Assembly: GCA_050185195.1 (NCBI GenBank) | Contig: JBFWZQ010000016.1 | Span: forward strand, 1 to 64,000 | Direction of reading: 5' to 3' | Source: CADEFQ01 sp050185195 | Lineage (GTDB): Bacteria > Pseudomonadota > Gammaproteobacteria > Steroidobacterales > Steroidobacteraceae | DNA length: 64,000 nt | In this document: piece after piece, positions 50,905-59,232 of the stretch | Layout: each line of letters begins with the position of its first letter | Numbering within the stretch: position 1 is the stretch's first letter | The notes under the pieces: generated by a model | Told to the model about the DNA's origin: nothing | The model's input: only the letters and a program-made list of their open reading frames with translations | The model's database searches: none | Translations under genes and position numbers: made by a program

Positions 50905-52199
50905 TCGGCGCGGGACACCGGCGCCGGTGACGGCGCGGGGCCGGTCGCGACGGCTTGCGCGGCTTGCCCGCCCCCCGTCTCCTCGAGATGGATCTGCTGC
51001 AGCAGCCCCCGCCACTCGCGGTACTGCTCTTCGGCCGTGCCGGTCAACTTCAGGGTGCGCCCTTCGACTTCGACGACCTGCGGCGTCACTTCCGCGCGGA
51101 ACGTGTCGGCGAGCTCCTTCAGCGCCTCGGCATGCACCTTCGCCTCGGAGTACTTGCGGATGCCCGACATCACCCCCGCGACGCCGCCGACCGCGCCGGC
51201 CGTGCGCGCCGCGCTCTGCACGTTGCGGCAGGTGTAGTCGCCCGGCCCGCACTGGTTCGGGACGAGCACGCTCGCCAGCACCGCGGCCGCGCCGAGCACC
51301 GTGCGGGTGCGCGCCGAAGCGCGCGCGCGGTCCTCCTTCTCGATCTCCTGCTGGCTCACGCGCCGGAAGCTGCCGTAGGAGGCCTCGACCTTGTCGGAGA
51401 AATTCGCGTAGTAGCTGTCGACCGTGTCGATCACCGCGAGGTCCCGCTCGCGGATACGCGCGATGCGCGCCATCGCCGGGTCGCCCTCGGCGGGCAGGCG
51501 CACGACGCTCGCCAGGCCCTGCGCATCGTTCGCGAGGTAACCCCGGGCCGCCTCGGGCGCGAAGTCCTGCGCGAAGCGCAGCACGGTCACGCGGCGGATC
51601 GCGCGCCGGTCTGGTGTGGCGAGGGCATCACGCGCCGCGAGCATGTCGTTCGCGATCGCGGAATAGACGTTCTGGAACGGATCGCGCGCGCGCAGCGCGG
51701 CCTCGGTCTTGTAAGAGCCGAGATCGGCTTCGCCCGAATACTCCTTGTCCTTGATCCACGTGCGCCCGGTGGAATCGGCGACATTGACCCGCAACACGAG
51801 TTGCGCGCCGGTGGAACTCACGATCGTGCCGTCGACCGCCACGTCGACGATCGCCTTCGCGGGCACCACGCGCACCGCGCCCCACTGGCCCGAAGATTCG
51901 AGCGTGGCGCGCAGCAGGCCCGGCATGTAACCCGCCTCCGCGCTGCGCACCTCCGGGAAGATCCGCTTCTTCGCGAGCGCCTCCTCGTCGTCCTTGATGG
52001 CCTCCGGCACGTTGGCATCGAAGAGGCGCACGCCGACATCCAGCAGTTCCGCTTCCGGAATCTGCCCGGTCGCCTGGATCGGGTTCACCTTCGGCAGCGG
52101 CAGTGTTTCGTTCGTGACGCACGCACCGAGCGCGGCTGCAAGCGTCGCCAGCAGCGCCGCGCGCCAACCTGTCCGGGTCCTGTTCGTCGATCCGCTCAT
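50901..52199 (-). CDS. Large lipoprotein of the kinase/vWA operon
   Basis: 432 residues with lipobox ALGACVT (Cys about 27). The mature protein has an N-terminal domain (about 45-180, LLDVGVRLFDANVPEAIKDD and AKAIVDVAVDGTIVSSTGAQ), a central helical region with a weak hydrophobic segment (about 305-325), and a C-terminal block YREWRGLLQQIHLEE. It resembles uncharacterised proteobacterial lipoproteins; no enzymatic motif. Overlaps its neighbours by 4 bp on both sides, so expression is tightly coupled to the kinase. Confidence 0.75.
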   Translation of the reverse strand: MSGSTNRTRTGWRAALLATLAAALGACVTNETLPLPKVNPIQATGQIPEAELLDVGVRLFDANVPEAIKDDEEALAKKRIFPEVRSAEAGYMPGLLRATLESSGQWGAVRVVPAKAIVDVAVDGTIVSSTGAQLVLRVNVADSTGRTWIKDKEYSGEADLGSYKTEAALRARDPFQNVYSAIANDMLAARDALATPDRRAIRRVTVLRFAQDFAPEAARGYLANDAQGLASVVRLPAEGDPAMARIARIRERDLAVIDTVDSYYANFSDKVEASYGSFRRVSQQEIEKEDRARASARTRTVLGAAAVLASVLVPNQCGPGDYTCRNVQSAARTAGAVGGVAGVMSGIRKYSEAKVHAEALKELADTFRAEVTPQVVEVEGRTLKLTGTAEEQYREWRGLLQQIHLEETGGGQAAQAVATGPAPSPAPVSRAE

Positions 52200-52960
52200 C
52201 CGCCCTGCACGCTCTTCTTGTAGTCCGCGTATTCCTTCCAGAGCTTCTCCTTCAGCTCCGGATCGGTTTCCTGCTCGGCGGCACGGCGCAGGCGGCGGGC
52301 GACGATGTCGTCGTCGCTGCCGTCGGGGCGCTCGATGGCGCCCTTGCCCGTCCCACCCGTGCCGGCGCTCGTCCGGGCCGGCCCGCTGCTGTCGCCCTTG
52401 CCGCCCTCGCCTGCGTTTCCGGATCCCGCACGATCCGACTTCAGGTCGCCCGGCTTGCCGCCGGCCGCTTCGCTGCCCGTCGCATCGCCCGACTCCTCGG
52501 CACCGGCGACCGTGTCCGCACCGGCCCCCGCGCGGCTGTCGCGCTCCTTGGCGACGCCTTCCTGCTCCTTGCGGATGCGCTCATCGAACTCGCCCATTGA
52601 TTCATCCAGGCGACGATCTACCGCCGCCCGCCGTTCATCTGGGGTCTGCGCCGTACCAGTCGGGACCTCCGCGCCACGGCCCGCCGCGCCGCCGTCCGGC
52701 GTCGTGCCGCCCGGTGTCGTGCCACCCGGCGTCGTGCCGCCCGGTGTCGTGCCACCCGGCGTCGTGCCGCCCGGGGTCGACGGCGTCCCCGCAGAAGGCA
52801 GTCCCGCGCCACCGCCCGTTCCCGAGGTGCCTGACGAGTCGGACGAGGACGGGGATGGCGAGCCGCTGCTGCCGCCACCGCCACCCGACGGGGTCGCGCA
52901 GCCCGCGACCAGCAGCGCCGCGATCAGTCCCGGAGTCCAACGCGCAAACCGAGTGTCCAT
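52196..52960 (-). CDS. Low-complexity Gly/Ser/Thr/Pro-rich lipoprotein
   Basis: 254 residues with lipobox LLVAGCAT (Cys about 21). Residues 25-60 are Gly/Ser-rich and 64-88 are five tandem TPGGT repeats, a flexible spacer. A charged helical segment (about 108-145, DERRAAVDRRLDESMGEFDE) and another near the C-terminus (RLRRAAEQETDPELKEKLWK) are probably the functional parts. A tethered spacer or sensor is plausible; nothing recognisable as an enzyme. Start ATG 52960 follows the first lipoprotein by 3 bp. Confidence 0.7.
   Translation of the reverse strand: MDTRFARWTPGLIAALLVAGCATPSGGGGGSSGSPSPSSSDSSGTSGTGGGAGLPSAGTPSTPGGTTPGGTTPGGTTPGGTTPGGTTPDGGAAGRGAEVPTGTAQTPDERRAAVDRRLDESMGEFDERIRKEQEGVAKERDSRAGAGADTVAGAEESGDATGSEAAGGKPGDLKSDRAGSGNAGEGGKGDSSGPARTSAGTGGTGKGAIERPDGSDDDIVARRLRRAAEQETDPELKEKLWKEYADYKKSVQGG
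52701..52775 (-). repeat. Five tandem 15-bp units encoding TPGGT
   Basis: The unit GTCGTGCCGCCCGGT (plus strand) is repeated five times with single-base changes alternating between copies, inside the low-complexity lipoprotein gene. Repeat number could vary by slippage while keeping the frame, since the unit is a multiple of three. Confidence 0.85.
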
Positions 52961-52963
52961 GCG

Positions 52964-53665
52964 CTACCTCGTTTCGTCGGCGGGCGCCGTGGCCTTCGAG
53001 GCCAGGTCCTCACCGACGAAGAACCGGCGCAGTTGTCCCGCCAGCCGGTTGCACGCGGTGCCCTGCACGCGCGCGATGAAGGGGATGGGGACGACGGCGC
53101 CGATGATCGCCGACGTGCCGGTCACGTTCGTGCCCACCGAGCCCGCGGACTTCGCCTGCTGCAGGTCCCAAATGGTCGCTTCGTAGTCCGCTTCCTTCTC
53201 CCACCAGCCAAAGCCGATGCAACCCGCGGCGCCCGGCGCGGCCCCGCAGGCGATGCTGCCGCCGCCATCGGTCCGGCGTGTGTTGCCATCGAGCCAGACG
53301 ACGTAGCGCACGCCGCTCGCCGCGATGCGCTCGCTGACGCCCGGGTGCGAAAGGAGCGCGGTCACCGCTTCCGGCCGGGAAGGCGCCGTACCCGGTTCGA
53401 ACCACGGGAACATCGCGTCGACGAAGGCGTCGTTGCCGAGGACGCGGATGCCGCGCTTGCCGCCCGCCAGGTTGTCGCCGACGCAGTCCATGAACCCGTC
53501 TTCCGTGCCCGCGCCTTCGACCTGGGGCTTTGCGAGGACGACGACACCCTCCTCGCTCGTGATGCGGGTCGGCAGCTCGCGCGACTCCTCGATGCGCGCC
53601 TGCATGCAACCGGCGAGACTCAACAGCCCCGCTACAGCGATCGGTGTTGCGGCCCTGGACATCAT
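52964..53665 (-). CDS. Lipoprotein, first gene of the kinase/vWA operon
   Basis: 233 residues from ATG 53665 (or the next codon, also ATG). Lipobox SLAGCMQ (Cys about 20). The mature part has cysteines suggestive of disulphides (DCVGDN, IACGAAPGAAGC) and an alpha/beta pattern; VRYVVWLDGNTRRTDGGGS and YEATIWDLQQAKS resemble the domain found in some envelope-stress lipoproteins, but I cannot name a family. The C-terminus contains IIGAVVPIPFIARVQGTACN. It opens the eleven-gene operon, so a promoter should lie between 53666 and 53748; none is clear by eye. Confidence 0.75.
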   Translation of the reverse strand: MMSRAATPIAVAGLLSLAGCMQARIEESRELPTRITSEEGVVVLAKPQVEGAGTEDGFMDCVGDNLAGGKRGIRVLGNDAFVDAMFPWFEPGTAPSRPEAVTALLSHPGVSERIAASGVRYVVWLDGNTRRTDGGGSIACGAAPGAAGCIGFGWWEKEADYEATIWDLQQAKSAGSVGTNVTGTSAIIGAVVPIPFIARVQGTACNRLAGQLRRFFVGEDLASKATAPADETR

Positions 53666-53748
53666 GGGTACCCGGAGTATGCCACGGGGTCGATATCGCT
53701 TTGAGACCCCGCGGCCGCAGCCGGGTTCCCGCTCGTCGCGAAATGCCG

Positions 53749-54816
53749 TCAGAACGCCAGCGTGAGCTGCGGGCTCGCGGCCTTCGGGGGCTGGAAGCGC
53801 GATGTGTCGAGCGTGAAGCCCCAGCGGGTTTCCAGCCCGAGGCGCCGGGTCGCGACTTCGAAGCGGCGCGCGAGCAACGCCGCGTCGACACCGCTGCCGC
53901 GCATGCGGCTGCCGAAGGCGGGATCGTTGTCGCGGCCGTTGCGGATCGATTGGATGCGCGACATCACGTGCTGCGCACGCTCCGGGTAGTGCGTGGCGAG
54001 CCAGTCGCGGAAGAGGTCCTTCAGCTCGTGCGGGAGCCGCAGGACGACATAGCCGGCGCAGCGCGCGCCCGCATCGGCGGCGGCCTCGAGCAGGCGTTCG
54101 AGTTCGTGGTCGGTGAGCGCCGGGATGACGGGTGCGATCAGCGTGCCGACCGGCACGCCGGCCGCATGCAGGCGCCGGATCGTCGCGAGCCGCGCCAACG
54201 GCGAGGCGGCGCGAGGCTCGAGCCGGCGCTTGAGATCGGCATCGAGCGTCGTGAGGCTCACCATGACACTGGACAGGTTTTGCTCCGCCATGGTCGCCAG
54301 AATGTCCAGATCACGCTCGATGAGCGCTCCTTTGGTGACGATCGATACAGGATGGCGGCATTTCGCCAGCACTTCGAGGATGGAACGCGTTACCTTCAGG
54401 CGCTTCTCGAGCGGCTGGTAGGGGTCGGTGTTGGCGCCCAGCATGATCGTCTTCGGCACGTAGCGCGGCTTCGACAGTTCCGCGGTCAGCCGTTCCGCCG
54501 CCTGCGCCTTGTAGAAGAGCTTCGTTTCGAAATCGAGCCCCGGGGACAACCCAAGGTAAGCGTGGCTCGGGCGGGCATAGCAAAATACGCAACCATGCTC
54601 GCAGCCACGGTAAGGGTTGATCGACTGGGAAAAACCGATGTCCGGCGAGTCGTTGCGCGTGATGACGGTACGCGCGGGCTCCGGCTGCACCCTCGTTGCG
54701 ACGCTGTCCGGCAGCGGCTCGGTGTACCAGCCGTCGTCGACGGCCTCGCTGTGGTGCGGGTCGAACCTCGGCGGCGGGTTCGACACGGCGCCTCGTCCCT
54801 TGAGCAGCCTCGCCAT
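53749..54816 (-). CDS. PA0069 family radical SAM protein
   Basis: 355 residues. The N-terminus MARLLKGRGAVSNPPPRFDP is typical. The cluster motif is YRGCEHGCVFCYARPSHAYL (about 69-88), with C-x-x-x-C-x-x-C cysteines like those of the spore photoproduct lyase-related group. Other conserved blocks are MLGANTDPYQPLEK, IVTKGALIERD and RDNDPAFGSRM. The substrate is unknown in the family. ATG 54816 is the family start; the upstream open frame is not conserved in character. Monocistronic by spacing. Confidence 0.9.
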   Translation of the reverse strand: MARLLKGRGAVSNPPPRFDPHHSEAVDDGWYTEPLPDSVATRVQPEPARTVITRNDSPDIGFSQSINPYRGCEHGCVFCYARPSHAYLGLSPGLDFETKLFYKAQAAERLTAELSKPRYVPKTIMLGANTDPYQPLEKRLKVTRSILEVLAKCRHPVSIVTKGALIERDLDILATMAEQNLSSVMVSLTTLDADLKRRLEPRAASPLARLATIRRLHAAGVPVGTLIAPVIPALTDHELERLLEAAADAGARCAGYVVLRLPHELKDLFRDWLATHYPERAQHVMSRIQSIRNGRDNDPAFGSRMRGSGVDAALLARRFEVATRRLGLETRWGFTLDTSRFQPPKAASPQLTLAF

Positions 54817-54848
54817 CGCATGACTGTACGGATATACAGTTTCCAGGT

Positions 54849-56084
54849 CTACCCCCGATTCGGCTTCGGGAACCGGTCGAGGCGGCGCAGCGACGGGAAC
54901 ATCGCCATGTAGGCCAGCACCACGCCAACGCAGGCTGCACCGCCCCACGCGACGGCCGGGACGGCACCGAAGAGCCGCGCACTCACGCCCGCGCGGAATT
55001 CACCGAGCTCGTTCGATGCGCCGATGAACATCGAGTTTACCGCGCTCACCCGTCCCCGGATTGCATCCGGCGTCTCGAGCTGCACGAGGACCTGGCGGAT
55101 GTAGACGCTTACCATGTCGCCCGCACCGAGCGCGGCGAGGGCGAGCAGCGAGAGCCAGAACGTGGTCGAGAGACCGAACACCACGGTCGCCGCCGCGAAG
55201 AGTCCCGTACCGAAGAACATCCAGCGTCCCACGTGGTTGCGCAGCGGCGATATCGCGAGCAGCGCCGCGGTCAACGCCGCGCCGACGCCCGGCGCCGTAC
55301 GCAGCAGGCCGAGCCCGGCCGGCCCCACGTGCAGCACGTCGCTCGCGTAGACCGGCAGCAGCGCGGTTGCGCCGCCGAGCAGTACCGCGAAGAGATCGAG
55401 CGAGATCGCACCGAGCACCGGCTTGCGGCGCCACACGAAACGCAGCCCTTCGAGTACGTCGCGGAGGTGGAAACCCTGTCCGTCGCTCGACACGCGCACC
55501 GGCCGGATGCGCAGCATGAGCGCGACCACGGTCAGCATCAGCAGGAATGCCGCGCCGTAGACGACTGCCGCGCCGGCGAGATACAGCACGCCGCCGAGCG
55601 CGGGGCCGGCGATCACGGCGATCTCGAAGAGCACCGAGTTGAGCGCCACCGCCGCATTGAAATCCTCGGCGGGCACGAGGTTCGGCGTCAGCGCCTGCCC
55701 CGTGGGCATCCAGAAGGCCCTTCCGGCCCCGAAGAAAATCATGGCGACGAAAATGGGCCAGACGATCGCAACGCCGGTGAGCGCGAGTACGAACAGCACC
55801 GCGACGCAAATCGCCTCGACCCCGTACGCGAGCACGAGGATCAGGCGGCGATCGGCGCGATCGGCGATCTGCCCGGCCGGCAGCACGCAGGCGAGGAACG
55901 GCAGGAACTGGGCGAGGCCGATGAAACCGAGTGCGAGCGGGTCGCGCGTGAACTCGTACACCTGCCAGCCGACCGCGACGCCCAGCATCTGCCACGCGAG
56001 CGCGGCGCAGAAGCGACCCAACGCATAACGCGCGAAATCGCGGTGGCGCAGCGCTGCGAAGGCCGCGGGGCGACGCAGGCTCAT
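54849..56084 (-). CDS. MFS transporter, drug-efflux/permease type
   Basis: 411 residues with twelve predicted membrane helices. The N-terminal half opens LRHRDFARYALGRFCAALAW, with ADRADRRLILVLAYG (the loop 2-3 motif of MFS) at about 70-85. VYIRQVLVQLETPDAIRGRV is the loop 10-11 signature of the EntS/macrolide-efflux-like branch. Probably an exporter; substrate unknown. Starts at ATG 56084, leaving 82 bp to the divergent alpha/beta-hydrolase gene. Confidence 0.88.
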   Translation of the reverse strand: MSLRRPAAFAALRHRDFARYALGRFCAALAWQMLGVAVGWQVYEFTRDPLALGFIGLAQFLPFLACVLPAGQIADRADRRLILVLAYGVEAICVAVLFVLALTGVAIVWPIFVAMIFFGAGRAFWMPTGQALTPNLVPAEDFNAAVALNSVLFEIAVIAGPALGGVLYLAGAAVVYGAAFLLMLTVVALMLRIRPVRVSSDGQGFHLRDVLEGLRFVWRRKPVLGAISLDLFAVLLGGATALLPVYASDVLHVGPAGLGLLRTAPGVGAALTAALLAISPLRNHVGRWMFFGTGLFAAATVVFGLSTTFWLSLLALAALGAGDMVSVYIRQVLVQLETPDAIRGRVSAVNSMFIGASNELGEFRAGVSARLFGAVPAVAWGGAACVGVVLAYMAMFPSLRRLDRFPKPNRG

Positions 56085-56166
56085 GCGCGCGGCCGGATGA
56101 AGGTACGGACAGCCATGGAGGCACGCCAAGCATACGATACCGCGCACAGATCCAACGGGAGTTCCC

Positions 56167-57864
56167 ATGGCCACGACCCGCATCACCCGCCACTTCGCGA
56201 CGATCGAGGGCGGCCGCTGGGGCACCCGGCAGGTGCACTACCGCCGCACCGGCAAGGGACCGGTCCTGGTCCTGCTGCACCAGTCGCCGCTGTCCTCGCG
56301 CGACATGATCGCGACGATGCAGCGCTGGCAACGCCACTACACCTGCATCGCACCCGACACACCCGGCTACGGGCTCTCCGATCCGCTCGGCGTCACGCAC
56401 GCGGAAATGGAAGATTTCGCGACAGCGGCGATCGAGTTCCTCGACGCCATCGGCGTGGCAAAGGCGGCGTTCTACGGTTTTCACACGGGGGCGATGCTGG
56501 CCGCCGCGGTGGCTGCCCGTTACCCGCAGCGCGTGCACACCGTCGTGGCGAACGGTTATGTCATCCCGACGACCGAGGAACGCGCCGAACTCGTCGCGGA
56601 CTACCTGCCACCCTTCGTGCCGCAGTGGGACGGCACGCATCTCGCGTGGCTGTGGGGCCGCATGCGCGAGCAGGTGATCTTCTTCCCGTGGTACCGCAAG
56701 GCCGCGGCCGACCGGATGTTCCTCGACCTGCCGCCGCCCCAAGCCTTGCAGTCGGGGCTCGTCGACTTCCTGCGCGCGGGCGATCACTACCGGGTCGCCT
56801 ATCGCGCGGCCTTCACGATGCCCGCGAACGAAGCGCTTCAGCGCATCGAGGTGCCGGCGCTCGTCACGGCATCGCGCACCGACCCGACCTCACGCTACCT
56901 GGCGCGTGTGTCCGGCCCCGCCCCGGCGGTCACGGTGCGCGAGTGCGCCACGCCCGCCGAAACGCTCGACCTTTCGCTCGCACACCTGCGCCGCACGCGT
57001 TCGAGCGCGGCGCCGAAGCCTGCCGCGACGCGCCCGATCGCGGGCCGCTTGTGGAAGCAGATGCTCGACGTGCCGGGCGGACAGTTGCGCATCCAGCGCA
57101 ACGACGATGGCGCCGGGCGCCCGGTCGTCGTCGTGCACGATGCCGTGGGGTCCTCGGACACCGTGGCTCCGCTCGCGGCAGCGTTCATCGGTCGTCGGCC
57201 GGTGGTCGCGATCGACCTGCCCGGCCACGGCGAATCGGACGACTTGTTGCCGCGCGGCGCCGTCACGGTGACGGCCCAGGCGAAGGCGCTGCGCACGGCG
57301 CTCGCGGCGCTCGGCATCCGCGCATGCGATATCGTCGGCGTGCGGGGCGGTGGGCTCGTAGGCCTCGAACTCGCTCGGCTCGCGCCCAAGTGCGTGCGCC
57401 GGCTCGTGCTCGCCGGGCCGATGTACTTCGACAAGACGCTGCAGCGCGCGCTACGGGCGCGCTACGCGCCTGACATCCAGGTGGACGGGCATGGCGGCCA
57501 CCTGTTGCAGGCGTGGCAGTTCATCCGCGACCAGGGCCACTACTGGCCGTGGTACGAGCAGACGCGCGACGCCATCCTGCGCACGGCGGACGCGCTGGAT
57601 CCGGCGTTCGTGCACCAGCGCGTGCTCGAGATCTTCCGCGCGCCCGGTGCGTGGCGCCGCGCGTACCGCGCGCATTTCACTTATCCGGTGAAATCCCGGT
57701 TACGCGCGGTGAGGGTGCCGGTGCTGCTCGCGGCCGCCGAGGGGGACCCGATGCACCCCTACGCGCTCGCGGCGGCGAAGGCCTTCCCCCACCTGCCCGT
57801 TTGCACGCTCGCGCGCGATCCGGCGCAGTGGGCGCGGGACCTGCTGCCGTTCCTCGACGCGTAG
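56167..57864 (+). CDS. Tandem alpha/beta-hydrolase-fold protein lacking serine nucleophiles
   Basis: 565 residues made of two alpha/beta-hydrolase domains (about 15-285 and 310-565). Domain 1 has LLHQSPLSSRDM and DTPGYGLSD, but the nucleophile elbow is GFHTG with His106 in place of Ser. Domain 2 has VVVHDAVGSSDT, DLPGHGESDD and the elbow GVRGG with Arg393. EGDPMHPY is the acid loop of domain 2. Either both domains are non-hydrolytic, or domain 1 uses a different mechanism; GFHTG elbows occur in a subset of the superfamily. Cytoplasmic. Start ATG 56167 after GGGAG. Confidence 0.82.
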   Translation: MATTRITRHFATIEGGRWGTRQVHYRRTGKGPVLVLLHQSPLSSRDMIATMQRWQRHYTCIAPDTPGYGLSDPLGVTHAEMEDFATAAIEFLDAIGVAKAAFYGFHTGAMLAAAVAARYPQRVHTVVANGYVIPTTEERAELVADYLPPFVPQWDGTHLAWLWGRMREQVIFFPWYRKAAADRMFLDLPPPQALQSGLVDFLRAGDHYRVAYRAAFTMPANEALQRIEVPALVTASRTDPTSRYLARVSGPAPAVTVRECATPAETLDLSLAHLRRTRSSAAPKPAATRPIAGRLWKQMLDVPGGQLRIQRNDDGAGRPVVVVHDAVGSSDTVAPLAAAFIGRRPVVAIDLPGHGESDDLLPRGAVTVTAQAKALRTALAALGIRACDIVGVRGGGLVGLELARLAPKCVRRLVLAGPMYFDKTLQRALRARYAPDIQVDGHGGHLLQAWQFIRDQGHYWPWYEQTRDAILRTADALDPAFVHQRVLEIFRAPGAWRRAYRAHFTYPVKSRLRAVRVPVLLAAAEGDPMHPYALAAAKAFPHLPVCTLARDPAQWARDLLPFLDA

Positions 57865-57887
57865 TCGCGCGGCGGGGCACTGCGCGC

Positions 57888-58081
57888 CGCGCGGCCTGGG
57901 GCGCGGTACGTCCGGCGACGAGCGTGGAGAGCGCCGAGGCGCGGCGGATGAAGCGAGGCGACCGCGACGCCGCGCATCACGATGTCATCACGCGCCGAGC
58001 GCCGCCGCACCGAGGGGACGCCGCCGCAGGCGGCGCGTTCGACCCGTGAGGAGCCGGACGTACCGCGCCCCAGGCCGCGCG
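57888..58081. repeat. 194-bp repeat with perfect 29-bp terminal inverted repeats
   Basis: The ends 57888-57916 and 58053-58081 are perfect inverted repeats containing GGGGCGCGGTACGTCCGGC. The interior (GACGAGCGTGGAGAGCGCCG and further, CCGCCGCAGGCGG, TCGACCCG) is shared with 31396-31545 and with the last 60 bp of the window. It has no coding capacity and lies between genes ending at 57864 and 58104, like a MITE or a REP-type element. Confidence 0.8.
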
Positions 58082-58103
58082 CCACACCGCGCCACACCGC
58101 GCC

Positions 58104-59168
58104 CTACGCCGCAGCCTTCTCCGCGATCCACTCCCGCCACACCGCCATCAGCACGGCGAGGATCACGGGGCCGACGAAAAGCCCGACGAGCCCGAAGGCA
58201 ACGACGCCACCCAGCACGCCGAAAAGCACGAGCAGGAACGGGATGCGCGTCGCGTTGCTGATCACGAGCGGGCGCACTATGTTGTCGATCCAGCTGATGG
58301 CAAGCAGGCCCCAGAGAAAGAGGCCCGAGCCGGCGACGGCGTGGCCAGTGATGACGAGCCAGAGGCTGGCGCCGACCCACACGACGGGCGTCATGAACGG
58401 GATGAGCGCGGCGATCATCGTGAGTGCGCCCAGCGCGATCGGCGCCTTGAGGCCTGCCACCCAGTATCCGAGGCCCGCGATGGTGCCCTGGGCGACGGCC
58501 GCGGCCAGCAGCCCATAGACCACCGCGCGCACCGTCTGGCTGATCGCGGCCACGTAGCCATGCACGCGTTCGCCCAGCGAGCTTTCCAGCACGCGCACGA
58601 CCTGCATCGAGAAGGACTCACCGTCCCGGTACATGAAAAAAAGGCTCAGCATCGCGATGAAGAGCTTGGCGATGTTGCGGCCGACGCCGCCGATCACGCC
58701 GCCGAGTTCGCCCGCCGAGCGTTCGATCCAGCCGCGCAGTTCCGCGTTCAGCGCCCCGGGGTCCTGCGCGATGCGCGCGAGCAGTTCCTCGAGCCAGGGG
58801 CCGATCCACGGCAGCTCGAAGACGAAATGCGGCAGGTCGACGCCACGCGCGAGCTGCGCCGCGAACGCGCCGTAGGCCGTGACGACCTCGGTGCGGATCA
58901 GTGCCACGAGCCAGATCGCGGGCAAGACGATGGCGAGTGTCACCGCGAGGGACATCGCGAGCGAAGCCGCCGCGCGCCGCCCTTTCAGCAGCGCGAGCAG
59001 CCTGCGATGGAGCGGCCAGGTGACATGCGCGAGGATCACCGCCCAGATCACGGGCACGATGAACGGCTTCAGCACTTCGAAGGCGAGCACGACGAGCCCC
59101 GCGAGCAGGGTCGCGACCAGCAGGCGCCGTAACCACGGTGCGGAGGCAAGGTCGTCCATTCGTGACAT
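58104..59168 (-). CDS. AI-2E family membrane transporter
   Basis: 354 residues of the AI-2E (PF01594) permease family with about eight membrane helices. Typical features are LAFEVLKPFIVPVIWAVILA near the N-terminus, FFMYRDGESF mid-protein, ALTMIAALIPFMTPVVWVGA and VISNATRIPFLLVLFGVLGG near the end. Members export diverse small molecules or ions; the AI-2 link holds for few. ATG 59168 (MSR...) or 59159 are both possible starts; neither has a strong binding site. Confidence 0.9.
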   Translation of the reverse strand: MSRMDDLASAPWLRRLLVATLLAGLVVLAFEVLKPFIVPVIWAVILAHVTWPLHRRLLALLKGRRAAASLAMSLAVTLAIVLPAIWLVALIRTEVVTAYGAFAAQLARGVDLPHFVFELPWIGPWLEELLARIAQDPGALNAELRGWIERSAGELGGVIGGVGRNIAKLFIAMLSLFFMYRDGESFSMQVVRVLESSLGERVHGYVAAISQTVRAVVYGLLAAAVAQGTIAGLGYWVAGLKAPIALGALTMIAALIPFMTPVVWVGASLWLVITGHAVAGSGLFLWGLLAISWIDNIVRPLVISNATRIPFLLVLFGVLGGVVAFGLVGLFVGPVILAVLMAVWREWIAEKAAA

Positions 59169-59232
59169 TGTCGCAGGACTTGCCGACCGCGGCCTAGAAT
59201 CGGGCAGGCCGGTTGACTCAAGAGGGTTCCTC

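Noticed and set aside
47179..51237. 1352-codon open frame on the plus strand opposite the kinase and FHA-PEGA-SUMF1 genes
   Set aside because: Long antisense frames are expected at this GC content; its translation is Arg/Gly/His/Ala-rich without motifs, whereas the minus strand encodes clear domains.
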